A stretch of 30,475 bases of DNA from an uncultured Lachnospiraceae bacterium (GCA_910588655.1 CAJUPJ010000039.1:1-30475); one strand, 5' to 3'. Counted from the first letter of the stretch, positions 1 through 8,486 are shown. Made by a program: numbers and translations. Notes: a model not told the origin generated them from the sequence alone.

Positions 1-26
1 CTTAATAATAAGATATAATTAGGGTT

Positions 27-230
27 GTGTGTATTATTATGGAGGAGAAACAGACTATTCTGGCACTCGGCGCCGGGGCATCAACAAAACTGTACCATAT
101 GGGGATGGGACAGGTGGAGCGTATTGAAAACGTTAAAAGCGTTAATGATTACATAGGGCGTATTGGTGAGATGATTGGCAGAAAGAAGAGTATTTATGAC
201 AGGCTATATAAAAAGAATAATGGAGAATGA
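27..230 (+). pseudogene. hemZ: C-terminal remnant of HemZ (oxygen-independent coproporphyrinogen III dehydrogenase)
   Basis: The 60-odd residues beginning MEEKQTILALGAGASTKL match, as I recall the family, the extreme C-terminus of HemZ, a radical-SAM enzyme of about 450-500 residues that oxidises coproporphyrinogen III in haem synthesis. Everything N-terminal, including the CxxxCxxC radical-SAM motif, is missing here. All three forward frames carry stops in the first 26 bases (TAA runs at 3-11, TAA at 16-18, TAG at 20-22), so the coding frame cannot be carried leftwards unbroken. Bases 23-34 in another frame read GCVY, which resembles the family sequence just before MEEKQ and suggests a small deletion or frameshift. 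The fragment overlaps the start of the HD-GYP gene. I read it as a decayed or frameshifted hemZ, but only 26 upstream bases are visible, so a sequencing error near the edge is possible. Confidence 0.6.
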
Positions 231-849
231 TACAATTCCTGACCATTTGAAAAAGGTACTGCATGATGAAATGTACCATGGTATTGAGGTTAGTAATCTT
301 TCAGTCCTGCTTGCGGAAGAACTGGGGGAAAGCCCTGCTTTTTGCAGGGATATAGAGATAGCAGGCATGCTGCATGATATAGGCAAACTTAAGCTGACAG
401 ATTATATTTTTTCAGAAGAGGATACTCTTGTTATTGAGCATATGAAATATGTAAGGCAGCATTCATTATATAGTTATAATGTTTTAAGGGAAGCAGGTTA
501 TCCAGACAATATTTTAAAGGCGGTTTTTTACCATCATGAGAATTACGACGGCTCTGGCTACCCTGATAACCTCCGGGGTGAAAATATACCCTGGATGGCA
601 AGGATATTAAGGACATGTGACGTATTTGCAGCACTTACAAGTAACAGGAGTTACAGGAAAGCATTTGATACAAAGCAGGCCGTAGAAATAATGATAGAAG
701 AAGTTTCAAATTATGATATGAAAGTTTTTTTGACATTCCAGCGTATACTGCATAATGGAAAGTTTAAAGGAATACAGGAACTCAGGAGGAATATAAGCCA
801 TTTGCAGAAAGAACAGCTTTTGCTGTTTGAAAAGGAAGCATTAAAATAA
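196..849 (+). CDS. HD-GYP domain protein (putative cyclic-di-GMP phosphodiesterase)
   Basis: A 217-residue cytoplasmic protein that is essentially one HD domain. The metal-binding HDIGK motif is at about residues 60-64, and HHENYDGSGYP (about 113-123) is followed by LRGENIP, which is the HD-GYP signature. HD-GYP enzymes hydrolyse cyclic di-GMP to pGpG or GMP; activity here is inferred from the motifs. No receiver, PAS or membrane segment is seen, so the input must come from a partner or from abundance. ATG at 196 is chosen because AAGAAGAG lies five bases upstream; ATG 220, at the hemZ stop, is an alternative, and TTG 175 is less likely. The gene overlaps the hemZ remnant and is followed by aspS with its own promoter. 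A hemZ-HD-aspS order occurs in Lachnospiraceae as far as I know. Confidence 0.85.
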   Translation: MTGYIKRIMENDTIPDHLKKVLHDEMYHGIEVSNLSVLLAEELGESPAFCRDIEIAGMLHDIGKLKLTDYIFSEEDTLVIEHMKYVRQHSLYSYNVLREAGYPDNILKAVFYHHENYDGSGYPDNLRGENIPWMARILRTCDVFAALTSNRSYRKAFDTKQAVEIMIEEVSNYDMKVFLTFQRILHNGKFKGIQELRRNISHLQKEQLLLFEKEALK

Positions 850-859
850 TATAGTTTTC

Positions 860-888
860 TTGATATATTCCGGATTTCGTTGTATTAT
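860..888 (+). promoter_or_regulatory. Predicted sigma-A promoter of aspS
   Basis: TTGATA at 860-865 and TATTAT at 883-888 are separated by 17 bases. This places the start of transcription near 895, about 45 bases before the aspS start codon. It lies just past the HD-GYP stop, so aspS can be expressed independently. No T-box leader fits in this short leader. Confidence 0.6.
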
Positions 889-940
889 GTAGAAAGCATT
901 ATATAATATATGCGGGCTTTTGAAAGAATGGAGGATAAAT

Positions 941-2722
941 ATGGCTGAACCGATGAGAGGCATGAAGCGCACATGTATGTGTGCAGAACTTGGTGAGAAG
1001 AATATAGGCGAAGAAGTTACTGTAATGGGATGGGTGCAGAAACAGAGGAATATGGGGAATATTATATTTGTTGATTTGCGCGACCGTTCAGGCATATTAC
1101 AGATTATATTTGAAGAAGACGGCAGCAATGAATGTATAAACAAAGCTGCAAAACTAAGGAGTGAATTTGTTATTGCTGTAAAGGGTACAGTTACAGCACG
1201 TTCAGGTGCAGTAAACAAGAACCTTGCAACAGGCACTATTGAGTTAAGGGCTAAGGAACTGCGTATATTATCGGAGTCAGAAACCCCTCCTTTCCCAATT
1301 GAAGAAAACAGCAGGACTAAGGAAGATTTAAGGCTTAAATACCGCTATCTTGATTTAAGGCGTCCTGATTTACAGAGAAATATTATAATGAGAAGCCGTA
1401 TTGCAGGGATTATCCGCCAGTTCCTTGCAGAAGAAGGGTTTATAGAAATAGAAACACCTGTACTTACTAAAAGTACACCAGAAGGGGCAAGGGACTATCT
1501 TGTGCCAAGCAGGGTACACCCGGGTTCGTTTTACGCACTTCCGCAGTCACCACAGCTTTTTAAGCAGTTATTAATGTGTGCAGGATATGACAGGTACTGC
1601 CAGATTGTAAAATGTTTCAGGGATGAGGATTTGCGTGCTGACAGGCAGCCTGAATTTACACAGGTTGATATGGAGCTGTCATTTGCAGATGAAGATGATG
1701 TTATAGATGTTAATGAAAGGCTTCTTAAAAAGCTTTTTAAAGAAGTGCTTGATGTTGATATAGAGCTTCCAATCCAGCGCATGACATGGCAGGAAGCTAT
1801 GGACAGGTTTGGTTCAGACAAACCTGACATGCGTTTTGGAATGGAACTTAAGAATGTATCAGAAACCGTAAAGGGATGTGGTTTCCAGGTATTTACAGGT
1901 GCACTGGAAGCAGGCGGTTCAGTGCGTGGGATAAATGCAGAGGGACAGGCTGCAATGCCACGCAAGAAAATTGATGCACTGGTAAAGCTTGCTAAAGACT
2001 TTGGTGCAAAGGGGCTTGCATACCTTGCAATAAATGAAGATGGCACATATAAGTGTTCATTTGAAAAATTCATGCAGGAAGAGGAATTAAAAGCACTTGT
2101 GGCTGCAATGGATGGCCAGCCAGGGGATTTGCTTTTATTTGCGGCAGACAAGGACAAAGTGGTTTATGATGTGCTTGGAAACGTGCGCCTTGAAATTGCA
2201 GAAAAGGCAGGGCTTCTTAAAAAAGATGAATACAAATTCCTCTGGATTACAGAATTCCCTGAGTTTGAATATTCAGAAGAACAGGGAAGATATCTTGCAA
2301 TGCACCATCCGTTTACAATGCCTTTTGAAGAGGATATACAGTATATCAGCACAGAGCCTGAAAAAGTGCGTGCAAGGGCTTATGATATTGTGCTTAACGG
2401 AATAGAGCTTGGAGGCGGTTCAGTCCGTATACACCAGGATGATGTGCAGGAAACAATGCTTAAAGCACTTGGTTTTACAGAAGAAAGGGCACATGAACAG
2501 TTTGGCTTCCTGCTGGATGCGTTTAAATATGGAGTACCACCACATGCAGGGCTTGCATATGGATTTGACCGCCTTGTAATGCTTATGGCAGGGCTTGATA
2601 ATATACGTGATGTAATTGCATTTCCTAAAGTAAAAGATGCATCATGCCCTATGACAGATGCACCAGACACAGTAGAGGAGGGGCAGTTAGAAGAATTGTG
2701 CCTGGATTTGAAGTTGCAGTAA
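941..2722 (+). CDS. aspS: Aspartyl-tRNA synthetase (bacterial type)
   Basis: A 593-residue class II synthetase that charges tRNA-Asp with aspartate in the cytosol. An N-terminal OB-fold anticodon-binding domain (about 10-110) precedes the catalytic core. Visible class II landmarks are QSPQLFKQLLM, the motif 2 stretch FRDEDLRADRQPEFTQVD, GIELGGGSVRIH, and motif 3 GLAYGFDRLVML near the end. The insertion (GAD) domain between motifs 2 and 3 is present, as expected for the bacterial 590-residue form. The ATG at 941 is chosen because GGAGG at 930-934 sits six bases upstream; an in-frame TTG at 920 would add seven residues but has no Shine-Dalgarno. There is no sign of truncation. Downstream begins the family A folded repeat rather than a simple terminator. 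Confidence 0.97.
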   Translation: MAEPMRGMKRTCMCAELGEKNIGEEVTVMGWVQKQRNMGNIIFVDLRDRSGILQIIFEEDGSNECINKAAKLRSEFVIAVKGTVTARSGAVNKNLATGTIELRAKELRILSESETPPFPIEENSRTKEDLRLKYRYLDLRRPDLQRNIIMRSRIAGIIRQFLAEEGFIEIETPVLTKSTPEGARDYLVPSRVHPGSFYALPQSPQLFKQLLMCAGYDRYCQIVKCFRDEDLRADRQPEFTQVDMELSFADEDDVIDVNERLLKKLFKEVLDVDIELPIQRMTWQEAMDRFGSDKPDMRFGMELKNVSETVKGCGFQVFTGALEAGGSVRGINAEGQAAMPRKKIDALVKLAKDFGAKGLAYLAINEDGTYKCSFEKFMQEEELKALVAAMDGQPGDLLLFAADKDKVVYDVLGNVRLEIAEKAGLLKKDEYKFLWITEFPEFEYSEEQGRYLAMHHPFTMPFEEDIQYISTEPEKVRARAYDIVLNGIELGGGSVRIHQDDVQETMLKALGFTEERAHEQFGFLLDAFKYGVPPHAGLAYGFDRLVMLMAGLDNIRDVIAFPKVKDASCPMTDAPDTVEEGQLEELCLDLKLQ

Positions 2723-2738
2723 TTTAAGTTGTGCAGTA

Positions 2739-3230
2739 ATTGTGCAGGATTGTGTGTTGTTTGTTGGGTTTGGTGGTTTGTGGTTTTGTAATTTTGTGGC
2801 TGCCCTGGCAATTTCAAAGTGTTTTCAACAGCGGCACGCTTCCGCTTGGATGAAGCACGCAATGGATGCATAAAGCCCTAAAAGACAGGGCTTAAGCACC
2901 AGCGGCTTCAAACAGCCGCTTTATGAAAACACATTTGCAAATTGCCAGGAATCCACACATTGCAAAACAAAAATAAAAATACAAATAAACACAAGTACAG
3001 GCAAAATGCACAATACAGGCAGCTCACACATAATATTCTGGCAATCCCATGTTTGGCATAATTACTGCACTGGGGAGTGGAGTGTATTCAGACAAGGTGT
3101 AACACATTGGCAAAATACCTTTTGGCTTTTGCCAGAATATATTATATAGTAGTTTTGTGGTTCTGGGTTTTGGAATAACAGCAGTGTCCGTCCCCAAACC
3201 CCCAAAAACAAAAAAACAAAACACATACAA
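2739..3230 (+). repeat. Large foldback element, family A copy 1
   Basis: This fills most of the 525-base gene-free interval 2723-3247. Arms 2804-2814 (CCTGGCAATTT) and 2939-2949 are exact reverse complements, as are 2819-2827 (GTGTTTTCA) and 2924-2932. Imperfect pairing continues outward to ATTGTGCA (2739-2746) with TGCACAAT (3007-3014). A second hairpin pairs 3031-3044 with 3129-3144 (TTCTGGCAA/TTGCCAGAA). A G/T-rich left flank (about 2750-2775) can pair with the A/C-rich right flank (about 3192-3230). The central part (about 2832-2913) is similar to the core of the element at 29884-30422, in the same orientation, including GCACGCAATGG, TGCATAAAGCCC and GGGCTTAAGCACCAGCGGCTTC split over adjacent blocks. 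There is no credible open reading frame. It may be a structured RNA or a non-autonomous mobile element; identity unknown. Confidence 0.8.
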
Positions 3231-3247
3231 CAAGTACGTGGAGATTT

Positions 3248-3742
3248 ATGAGCAGAGAAAGGTATATTAAGGTAATGGATTTTATCCGTTCCTGTAAATA
3301 CGGAGTAAATATTATTTATATAACAGGCAAAGCCATAACATATTTAACAGCAGTAATTTATTTATTAACTATTACATTGCTTGTATACAGGGAAGACATG
3401 CGCTTTATAAGGGTTATTGCAGTACCAGCTGTAAGTTTTATAGTTTTATCTGTGCTGCGTGCTAAATATAATGCTGTAAGACCTTATGAGAAGTATAATT
3501 TTAAGCCGCTTATTCCTAAAGATACACATGGAAAGAGTTTTCCCAGCAGGCATGTATTTTCCATATTTGTTTGTGCAGGGGCTGCAGGATATATATACCC
3601 ACAGTCCGGGATACTAATTTATATAATGGGTGTACTGCTTGCAGTAATAAGGGTGGTATCAGGTGTACATTTCCCAAAAGATGTAATAGCAGGTGCACTG
3701 GCAGGGATTTTATGCAGTATTGCAGGTTTTACGGATTTGTAG
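3248..3742 (+). CDS. PAP2-family membrane phosphatase
   Basis: A 164-residue integral membrane protein of the type 2 phosphatidic acid phosphatase superfamily. The three signature blocks are present: a K..RP-type motif (AKYNAVRP, about 78-85), FPSRH (the PSGH block, about 98-102) with the catalytic histidine, and RVVSGVHFPKDV (the SRxxxxxHxxxD block) near the C-terminus. Several hydrophobic segments surround them. Such enzymes dephosphorylate lipid phosphates such as undecaprenyl pyrophosphate or phosphatidylglycerol phosphate on the outer membrane face; the substrate here cannot be told from sequence. The start is supported by GTGGAGATTT directly before the ATG. It sits between two unrelated repeat elements, with no obvious operon partner. 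Confidence 0.85.
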   Translation: MSRERYIKVMDFIRSCKYGVNIIYITGKAITYLTAVIYLLTITLLVYREDMRFIRVIAVPAVSFIVLSVLRAKYNAVRPYEKYNFKPLIPKDTHGKSFPSRHVFSIFVCAGAAGYIYPQSGILIYIMGVLLAVIRVVSGVHFPKDVIAGALAGILCSIAGFTDL

Positions 3743-3771
3743 TAAGATATAGTGCAATGCAGGCACAATTC

Positions 3772-3916
3772 CCACCTGTGCGGCTGGATAATCTAAAGAT
3801 TATCCAACTCCACTTATCCATTCGCAAAAACTGTGCTGACGCACTCTTATGTCTGCTGACGCATCCATTTTTTGCTTATTCATGGAGTGGATTGCAACCA
3901 CACAGGTGGAAAAATT
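3772..3916 (+). repeat. Hairpin repeat, family B copy 1 (upstream of leuS)
   Basis: A nested fold in the PAP2-leuS gap. The outer stem is CCACCTGTG (3772-3780) with CACAGGTGG (3901-3909). A side hairpin is GGATAATC (3786-3793) TAAA GATTATCC (3798-3805). CAACTCCAC (3805-3813) pairs with GTGGATTG (3887-3894), and GCAAAAA (3824-3830) pairs with TTTTTTGC (3868-3875). The loop holds two direct copies of TGCTGACGCA. Bases 3816-3916 align with about 6424-6522 almost without gaps and in the same orientation. It ends 30 bases before the leuS start codon. It does not contain a T-box signature. Confidence 0.8.
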
Positions 3917-3946
3917 CTGGAATTGATATAGAATGGAGAGATTAGA

Positions 3947-6361
3947 ATGGAGATTTATAACCATCATACGGTTGAAAAGAAATGGCAGAAGATATGGGAT
4001 GATGAAAAGGCATTCCGGACAGAGAATGATTATACAAGGCCTAAGTTCTACGCACTTGTTGAATTTCCTTACCCTTCAGGGCAGGGGCTTCATGTAGGGC
4101 ATCCAAGGCCATATACAGCGCTTGATATTGTAGCACGTAAACGCAGGATGCAGGGGTACAATGTATTATATCCTATGGGATGGGATGCGTTCGGGCTTCC
4201 TACAGAAAATTTTGCGATACAGAATAAAATCCATCCAAAAGAAGTTACAAAGAATAACGTTAAGCGTTTTAAAGCGCAGCTTTGTTCTCTTGGATATTCA
4301 TTTGACTGGGAAAGGGAAATTAATACAACAGACCCGGAATATTATAAATGGACACAGTGGATATTCCTTAAGCTTTTTAAAGCAGGTCTTGCATATAAAA
4401 AGGAGATGCCTATTAACTGGTGTACTTCATGTAAGGTAGGGCTTGCGAATGAAGAAGTTGTTGGCGGCGTATGTGAACGCTGCGGTTCTGAAGTTGTACG
4501 TAAGGTTAAAAGTGAGTGGATGCTTAAAATTACTAATTATGCTGACAAGCTGCTTGAAGGCCTTAATGATGTTGATTATATTGAGCGTGTAAAGACATCA
4601 CAGAGAAACTGGATTGGACGTTCAGAGGGTGCAGAGGTGGATTTCCAGCTTAAAGACCAGGAAGAAAAGCTGCGTGTGTACACAACACGCCCTGATACTT
4701 TGTTTGGTGCAACATATATGGTAGTTTCACCAGAACATCCGCTTGTTGATAAATATAAAGATGAGATAAAGAACTGGGATGATGTTGTAAAATACCGTGA
4801 GATGGCTGCTAAGAAGTCAGATTTTGAGCGTACAGAGCTTGCCAAAGACAAGACAGGCGTTGTGCTTGACGGTATAAAGGCATTAAATCCGGTAAATAAT
4901 GAGGAAATTCCAGTATGGATTTCTGATTATGTACTTATGACATATGGTACAGGTGCAATTATGGCAGTTCCTGCACATGATGAAAGGGACTGGGAATTTG
5001 CAAAGAAGTTCGGGCTTCCTTTAATCCAGGTTGTAGAAGGAAAAGAAGGGGCGGCTGATATAGACAAGGCAGCATTTACGGATGTTGCAACAGGTGTAAT
5101 GGTTAATTCCGGTTTCCTTACAGGGCTTTCTGTAGAAGATGCCAAGGAAAAGATTAAGGATTTCCTTGAAGAAAAGGGAATTGGCAAACGCAAGGTAAAT
5201 TACAAACTGCGTGACTGGGTATTTTCAAGACAGAGGTACTGGGGAGAACCTATTCCAATAGTACATTGTGAAAAATGTGGTTTTGTTCCAGTAGATGAAA
5301 GTGAACTTCCATTGCTGCTTCCAGAAGTAGAAAGCTATATGCCAACAGATAATGGCGAGTCACCACTTGCTTCAATGACAGACTGGGTTAATACAAAGTG
5401 TCCTTGCTGCGGCGGGCAGGCAAAGCGTGAAACTGATACAATGCCACAGTGGGCAGGCTCTTCATGGTATTTCTTAAGATATACAGACCCTTGTAACAGT
5501 GAGTGCCTTGCAGACCCAGAAGCACTTAAGTACTGGCTTCCTGTAGACTGGTATAACGGAGGGATGGAGCATACAACACTGCACCTGCTCTATTCACGTT
5601 TCTGGCATAAATTCCTTTATGACCAGAAAACAGTGCCAACACCAGAACCATACCAGAAGCGTACTTCACATGGTATGATTCTTGGAAGCAATGGCGAGAA
5701 GATGAGCAAATCCCGTGGCAATGTAGTTAACCCTGATGATATTGTAAGGGATTATGGTGCAGATACACTCCGTACTTATGAGATGTTTATAGGTGCATTT
5801 GATTTAAGTGCAGCATGGTCAGATGATGGTGTAAAGGGCTGCCGCCGTTTCCTTGAAAGGGTATGGAAATTACAGGAAATACTTACAGATGAAGAAGGTT
5901 ATTCTAAAGACATGGAAACGAAGATGCACCAGACAATTAAGAAAGTCAGCAGTGATTTTGAAAACCTTAAGTTTAATACAGCAATAGCAGCAATGATGGC
6001 GCTTATAAATGATTTTTATAAGAAAAATTCTGTTACAAAGGGTGAATATAAAACACTGCTTACACTGCTTAACCCTGTTGCACCACATATTACAGAGGAA
6101 CTCTGGGAGATTACAGGATGCAGTGGCAGGATTTACCAGGGTACATGGCCAGAGTATGACGAGGCTAAGACTGTAGAAAATGAAGTTGAAATTGCTGTAC
6201 AGGTTAATGGCAAAACAAGGGTAACAATTTCTATTGCCAAGGATGAAGAGAAAGACAGTGTGCTTGCAAAGGCAAAAGAAGCCCTTGGGGACAGGATTTC
6301 AGGAAATATTATTAAAGAAATTTATGTTCCAGGACGTATTGTAAATATTGTATGCAAATAA
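3947..6361 (+). CDS. leuS: Leucyl-tRNA synthetase
   Basis: An 804-residue class I synthetase that attaches leucine to tRNA-Leu. The HIGH-type signature appears in FPYPSGQGLHVGHPRPY (about residues 41-57), and KMSKSRGNVVNPDD is the KMSKS loop. A Cys-rich zinc element (CTSCK..CERCGSEV) follows the first half of the Rossmann fold, and the CP1 editing domain with TYGTGAIMAVPAHDERD is intact, so proofreading of isoleucine/norvaline-charged tRNA is expected. The C-terminal anticodon-binding and tail domains are complete. Length matches the bacterial family. TGGAGAG at 3934-3940 is six bases before the chosen ATG. Direct copies of repeat family B lie just upstream and just downstream. Confidence 0.98.
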   Translation: MEIYNHHTVEKKWQKIWDDEKAFRTENDYTRPKFYALVEFPYPSGQGLHVGHPRPYTALDIVARKRRMQGYNVLYPMGWDAFGLPTENFAIQNKIHPKEVTKNNVKRFKAQLCSLGYSFDWEREINTTDPEYYKWTQWIFLKLFKAGLAYKKEMPINWCTSCKVGLANEEVVGGVCERCGSEVVRKVKSEWMLKITNYADKLLEGLNDVDYIERVKTSQRNWIGRSEGAEVDFQLKDQEEKLRVYTTRPDTLFGATYMVVSPEHPLVDKYKDEIKNWDDVVKYREMAAKKSDFERTELAKDKTGVVLDGIKALNPVNNEEIPVWISDYVLMTYGTGAIMAVPAHDERDWEFAKKFGLPLIQVVEGKEGAADIDKAAFTDVATGVMVNSGFLTGLSVEDAKEKIKDFLEEKGIGKRKVNYKLRDWVFSRQRYWGEPIPIVHCEKCGFVPVDESELPLLLPEVESYMPTDNGESPLASMTDWVNTKCPCCGGQAKRETDTMPQWAGSSWYFLRYTDPCNSECLADPEALKYWLPVDWYNGGMEHTTLHLLYSRFWHKFLYDQKTVPTPEPYQKRTSHGMILGSNGEKMSKSRGNVVNPDDIVRDYGADTLRTYEMFIGAFDLSAAWSDDGVKGCRRFLERVWKLQEILTDEEGYSKDMETKMHQTIKKVSSDFENLKFNTAIAAMMALINDFYKKNSVTKGEYKTLLTLLNPVAPHITEELWEITGCSGRIYQGTWPEYDEAKTVENEVEIAVQVNGKTRVTISIAKDEEKDSVLAKAKEALGDRISGNIIKEIYVPGRIVNIVCK

Positions 6362-6376
6362 TAATGCAACCAGATG

Positions 6377-6522
6377 CTGGCTGGATATTCTTTGGAGCAT
6401 CCAGCAGCACAGGTAGCCCGTTCATCAATTCGCAAAAACAGTGCTAGCGTACTTCTATATTTGCTAATGCATCCATTTTTTGCTTATTTAGGGAGTGGGC
6501 GGCAATCCAGATGGAAAAATTT
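6377..6522 (+). repeat. Hairpin repeat, family B copy 2 (downstream of leuS)
   Basis: Bases 6424-6522 align with 3816-3916, sharing ATTCGCAAAAAC, GCATCCATTTTTTGCTTATT, GGAGTGG and GGAAAAATT at the same spacing; the two TGCT(A/G)..GC(A/G) loop units have diverged. Upstream, GCTGGAT (6380-6386) pairs with ATCCAGC (6399-6405), in the same relative place as the side hairpin of copy 1. The long outer stem of copy 1 is not preserved. It occupies the leuS-esterase gap and could act as a folded 3' end for leuS, but it lacks a classical terminator layout. Confidence 0.75.
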
Positions 6523-6539
6523 TAGTGTGGAAGTGTGAT

Positions 6540-8438
6540 ATGAAGAATATATGTAAAGGTTTGGTTATTTTGTGTGTTCTGGCAGGGATTTTTATGTTTG
6601 TCCCAGGGAATGTGCAGGCTGCAAAGCTTACAATGAAAAATACAGATTCTAAGATAACATTAAAGTACGATGACAGATATACATTTAAAAATGATGTTGA
6701 AGAAATAAAGATAATCTCAGTTAAATCAAATAATGTCCAGACAGGCAAAAAAGATAGTGAAGTGCTTAAACTTGCAGAGGGCAGCAAGAATAAGGTAATT
6801 GCTTCTGGCTGTGGCAAAGCCGTTGTAAAACTTAAGAATGGCAAAAAAATTGGTGTTAAAGTTAAAGCTGCCAAAATAAGCCTGCTGCTCCTTATTGGAC
6901 AGAGCAATATGGAAGGAAGCCCTGATAAGCTTGGAATTCTTGAGGATTACCAGAATGAGTATGTTATAAATAAAGAGGGTAAAGTATACAATACATACGG
7001 GCCGTCAACATTAAGCCATTCACTGACAAACGGGTGTTTTAAAATGGCTTCACCTAAGCTTACAATATGGAACCCGTATGATTATGTTCCTGCAAGCTTA
7101 ACTGATAACAGCAGTATTAATGAATGGCAGCGTACCAATAACCTTACTGATGCAGAAAATGCAACAGGCAAAACAGGCGTTGACGGTGCACTTGCCAAAG
7201 AATGGGTTAAAAAGACAGATGAAAAGGTATGGCTTGTTAATGCCGCCCACAGTGGAAGTTCTATTGAAACATGGCTTCCAGGCGGGGAAAGGGTTAATAA
7301 TAACTTCTGGCAGGCAGTATCCTTATATAAAGTATGTGAACAGCTTCTGAATAAGGAAATAGAGGCAGGCCATTATAAATTAAGCCATAAAGGTTATTTC
7401 TGGCTGCAGGGTGAATCAGATGATAGTATGAGTGCCAGGAAATATCTTAAGAAATTTATGTCAATGCATAACAGGCTTATGGAAGAAACTGGGGATGGAA
7501 GAGGGCTTAAATACAAAAACCTGAACCAGCGTATGGAATTTGCAGGAATACTGATGGTAAGGGCACATGGTGACCCAACAGGCTTTTCTGACCTGTATAT
7601 GACAGGCCCAAGGAAAGCACAGTATTATATGTGCAATTCATCTAAAGAGAAATTTAAAAAAATATACCTTGCAAGCCATATTTCAGAAGACTGGGTGACA
7701 GATGAAGGGGTGGACTCATACTTTAAATCAAGATATGAAGACCTGGATGCATACTATAGTTTTAACAATATGAAAAAACTTGATACATCTATGCCTTCAA
7801 AGGTTACAGATGTCCACCAGTCAGTACACTATACACAGCTTGGCTACAATGAGCTTGGCAGGGATGCTGCCGCTAATATCTGTTATGCGCTTAAATATGC
7901 CAAAGCGCCTGAAACAGAGACACAGATAAGGCTTGTAGGCGAAGATGGCTATACAGATATATCATCAGCAGTAAAAGCACCAGATGACGATATGTCAGTA
8001 ACGGTTAAGACATTTCCGGCATATAAGGCTAAATCACTTGAAGTAATGCGTAAAGACGGTGTATCACTTGACAGGTGGAATGTAAGGCTGCGCTCAGCAA
8101 ACTGTTTCAGTGGCAAGGTAAAATACATAGTTGGCGGTAAAAGCAGGGTATACACTTTATGGGCTGAGAATGGCACAAGCATTATACAAAATGTAATGAA
8201 AGTACCTGGCGGTGTTAAAATTGACTGGAAGAAACTTGAGAAAGCATCATATTATAAAATATTCCGCAGGGCTGTAGGCACAAATAAATGGGTCTGCATT
8301 AAAAAGACAAAGAAAAATAATAATATAAGCTATACAGATTATGAAGCAGAACAGGGAACAGAATATGAATATATGGTAAGGGCATTTGACAAATATGGCA
8401 CAAGAGGCAAAAATTCATTATCATATATTGTACCATAA
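6540..8438 (+). CDS. Secreted SGNH carbohydrate esterase (sialate O-acetylesterase-like) with C-terminal FnIII domain
   Basis: A 632-residue exported protein. Residues 1-27 form a signal peptide ending near NVQA-AK. An Ig-like stretch (about 28-110) precedes the SGNH esterase domain (about 113-465) of the SASA/DUF303 family: block I is GQSNMEG with the likely nucleophile Ser122, WLQGESDD is a second conserved block, and DVHQSVHYTQLGY (about 424-436) supplies the Asp/His end of the catalytic site. Family members deacetylate sialic acids, xylan or other acetylated sugars; the substrate here is not determined. A short beta-rich linker and a fibronectin type III-like domain (about 545-632) complete the protein. 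ATG 6540 is chosen because it starts the signal peptide; the GTG at 6495 would bury it. No sortase motif or membrane anchor is seen. Confidence 0.85.
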   Translation: MKNICKGLVILCVLAGIFMFVPGNVQAAKLTMKNTDSKITLKYDDRYTFKNDVEEIKIISVKSNNVQTGKKDSEVLKLAEGSKNKVIASGCGKAVVKLKNGKKIGVKVKAAKISLLLLIGQSNMEGSPDKLGILEDYQNEYVINKEGKVYNTYGPSTLSHSLTNGCFKMASPKLTIWNPYDYVPASLTDNSSINEWQRTNNLTDAENATGKTGVDGALAKEWVKKTDEKVWLVNAAHSGSSIETWLPGGERVNNNFWQAVSLYKVCEQLLNKEIEAGHYKLSHKGYFWLQGESDDSMSARKYLKKFMSMHNRLMEETGDGRGLKYKNLNQRMEFAGILMVRAHGDPTGFSDLYMTGPRKAQYYMCNSSKEKFKKIYLASHISEDWVTDEGVDSYFKSRYEDLDAYYSFNNMKKLDTSMPSKVTDVHQSVHYTQLGYNELGRDAAANICYALKYAKAPETETQIRLVGEDGYTDISSAVKAPDDDMSVTVKTFPAYKAKSLEVMRKDGVSLDRWNVRLRSANCFSGKVKYIVGGKSRVYTLWAENGTSIIQNVMKVPGGVKIDWKKLEKASYYKIFRRAVGTNKWVCIKKTKKNNNISYTDYEAEQGTEYEYMVRAFDKYGTRGKNSLSYIVP

Positions 8439-8445
8439 AAAATAA

Positions 8446-8475
8446 TTGACAGCATATAACACTGTCTGCTATAAT
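8446..8475 (+). promoter_or_regulatory. Strong sigma-A promoter of the mntP leader
   Basis: A consensus TTGACA (8446-8451) and a consensus TATAAT (8470-8475) are separated by 18 bases. Transcription should begin near 8482, just before the riboswitch aptamer. This is the best promoter match in the window. Confidence 0.85.
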
Positions 8476-8486
8476 ATTCCATACAG

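Noticed and set aside
2723..2760. Simple terminator for aspS
   Set aside because: No compact GC stem with a T run is seen here; the only structure is the very large family A foldback.
3571..3945. A 124-codon plus-strand frame over the end of the PAP2 gene and repeat B
   Set aside because: It is out of frame with PAP2, crosses a repeat and has no start signal.
3743..3946. T-box leader for leuS
   Set aside because: A leader is expected before leuS in some Firmicutes, but the AGGGTGGNACCGCG T-box sequence and a terminator are absent; the structure is repeat family B, also found after leuS.
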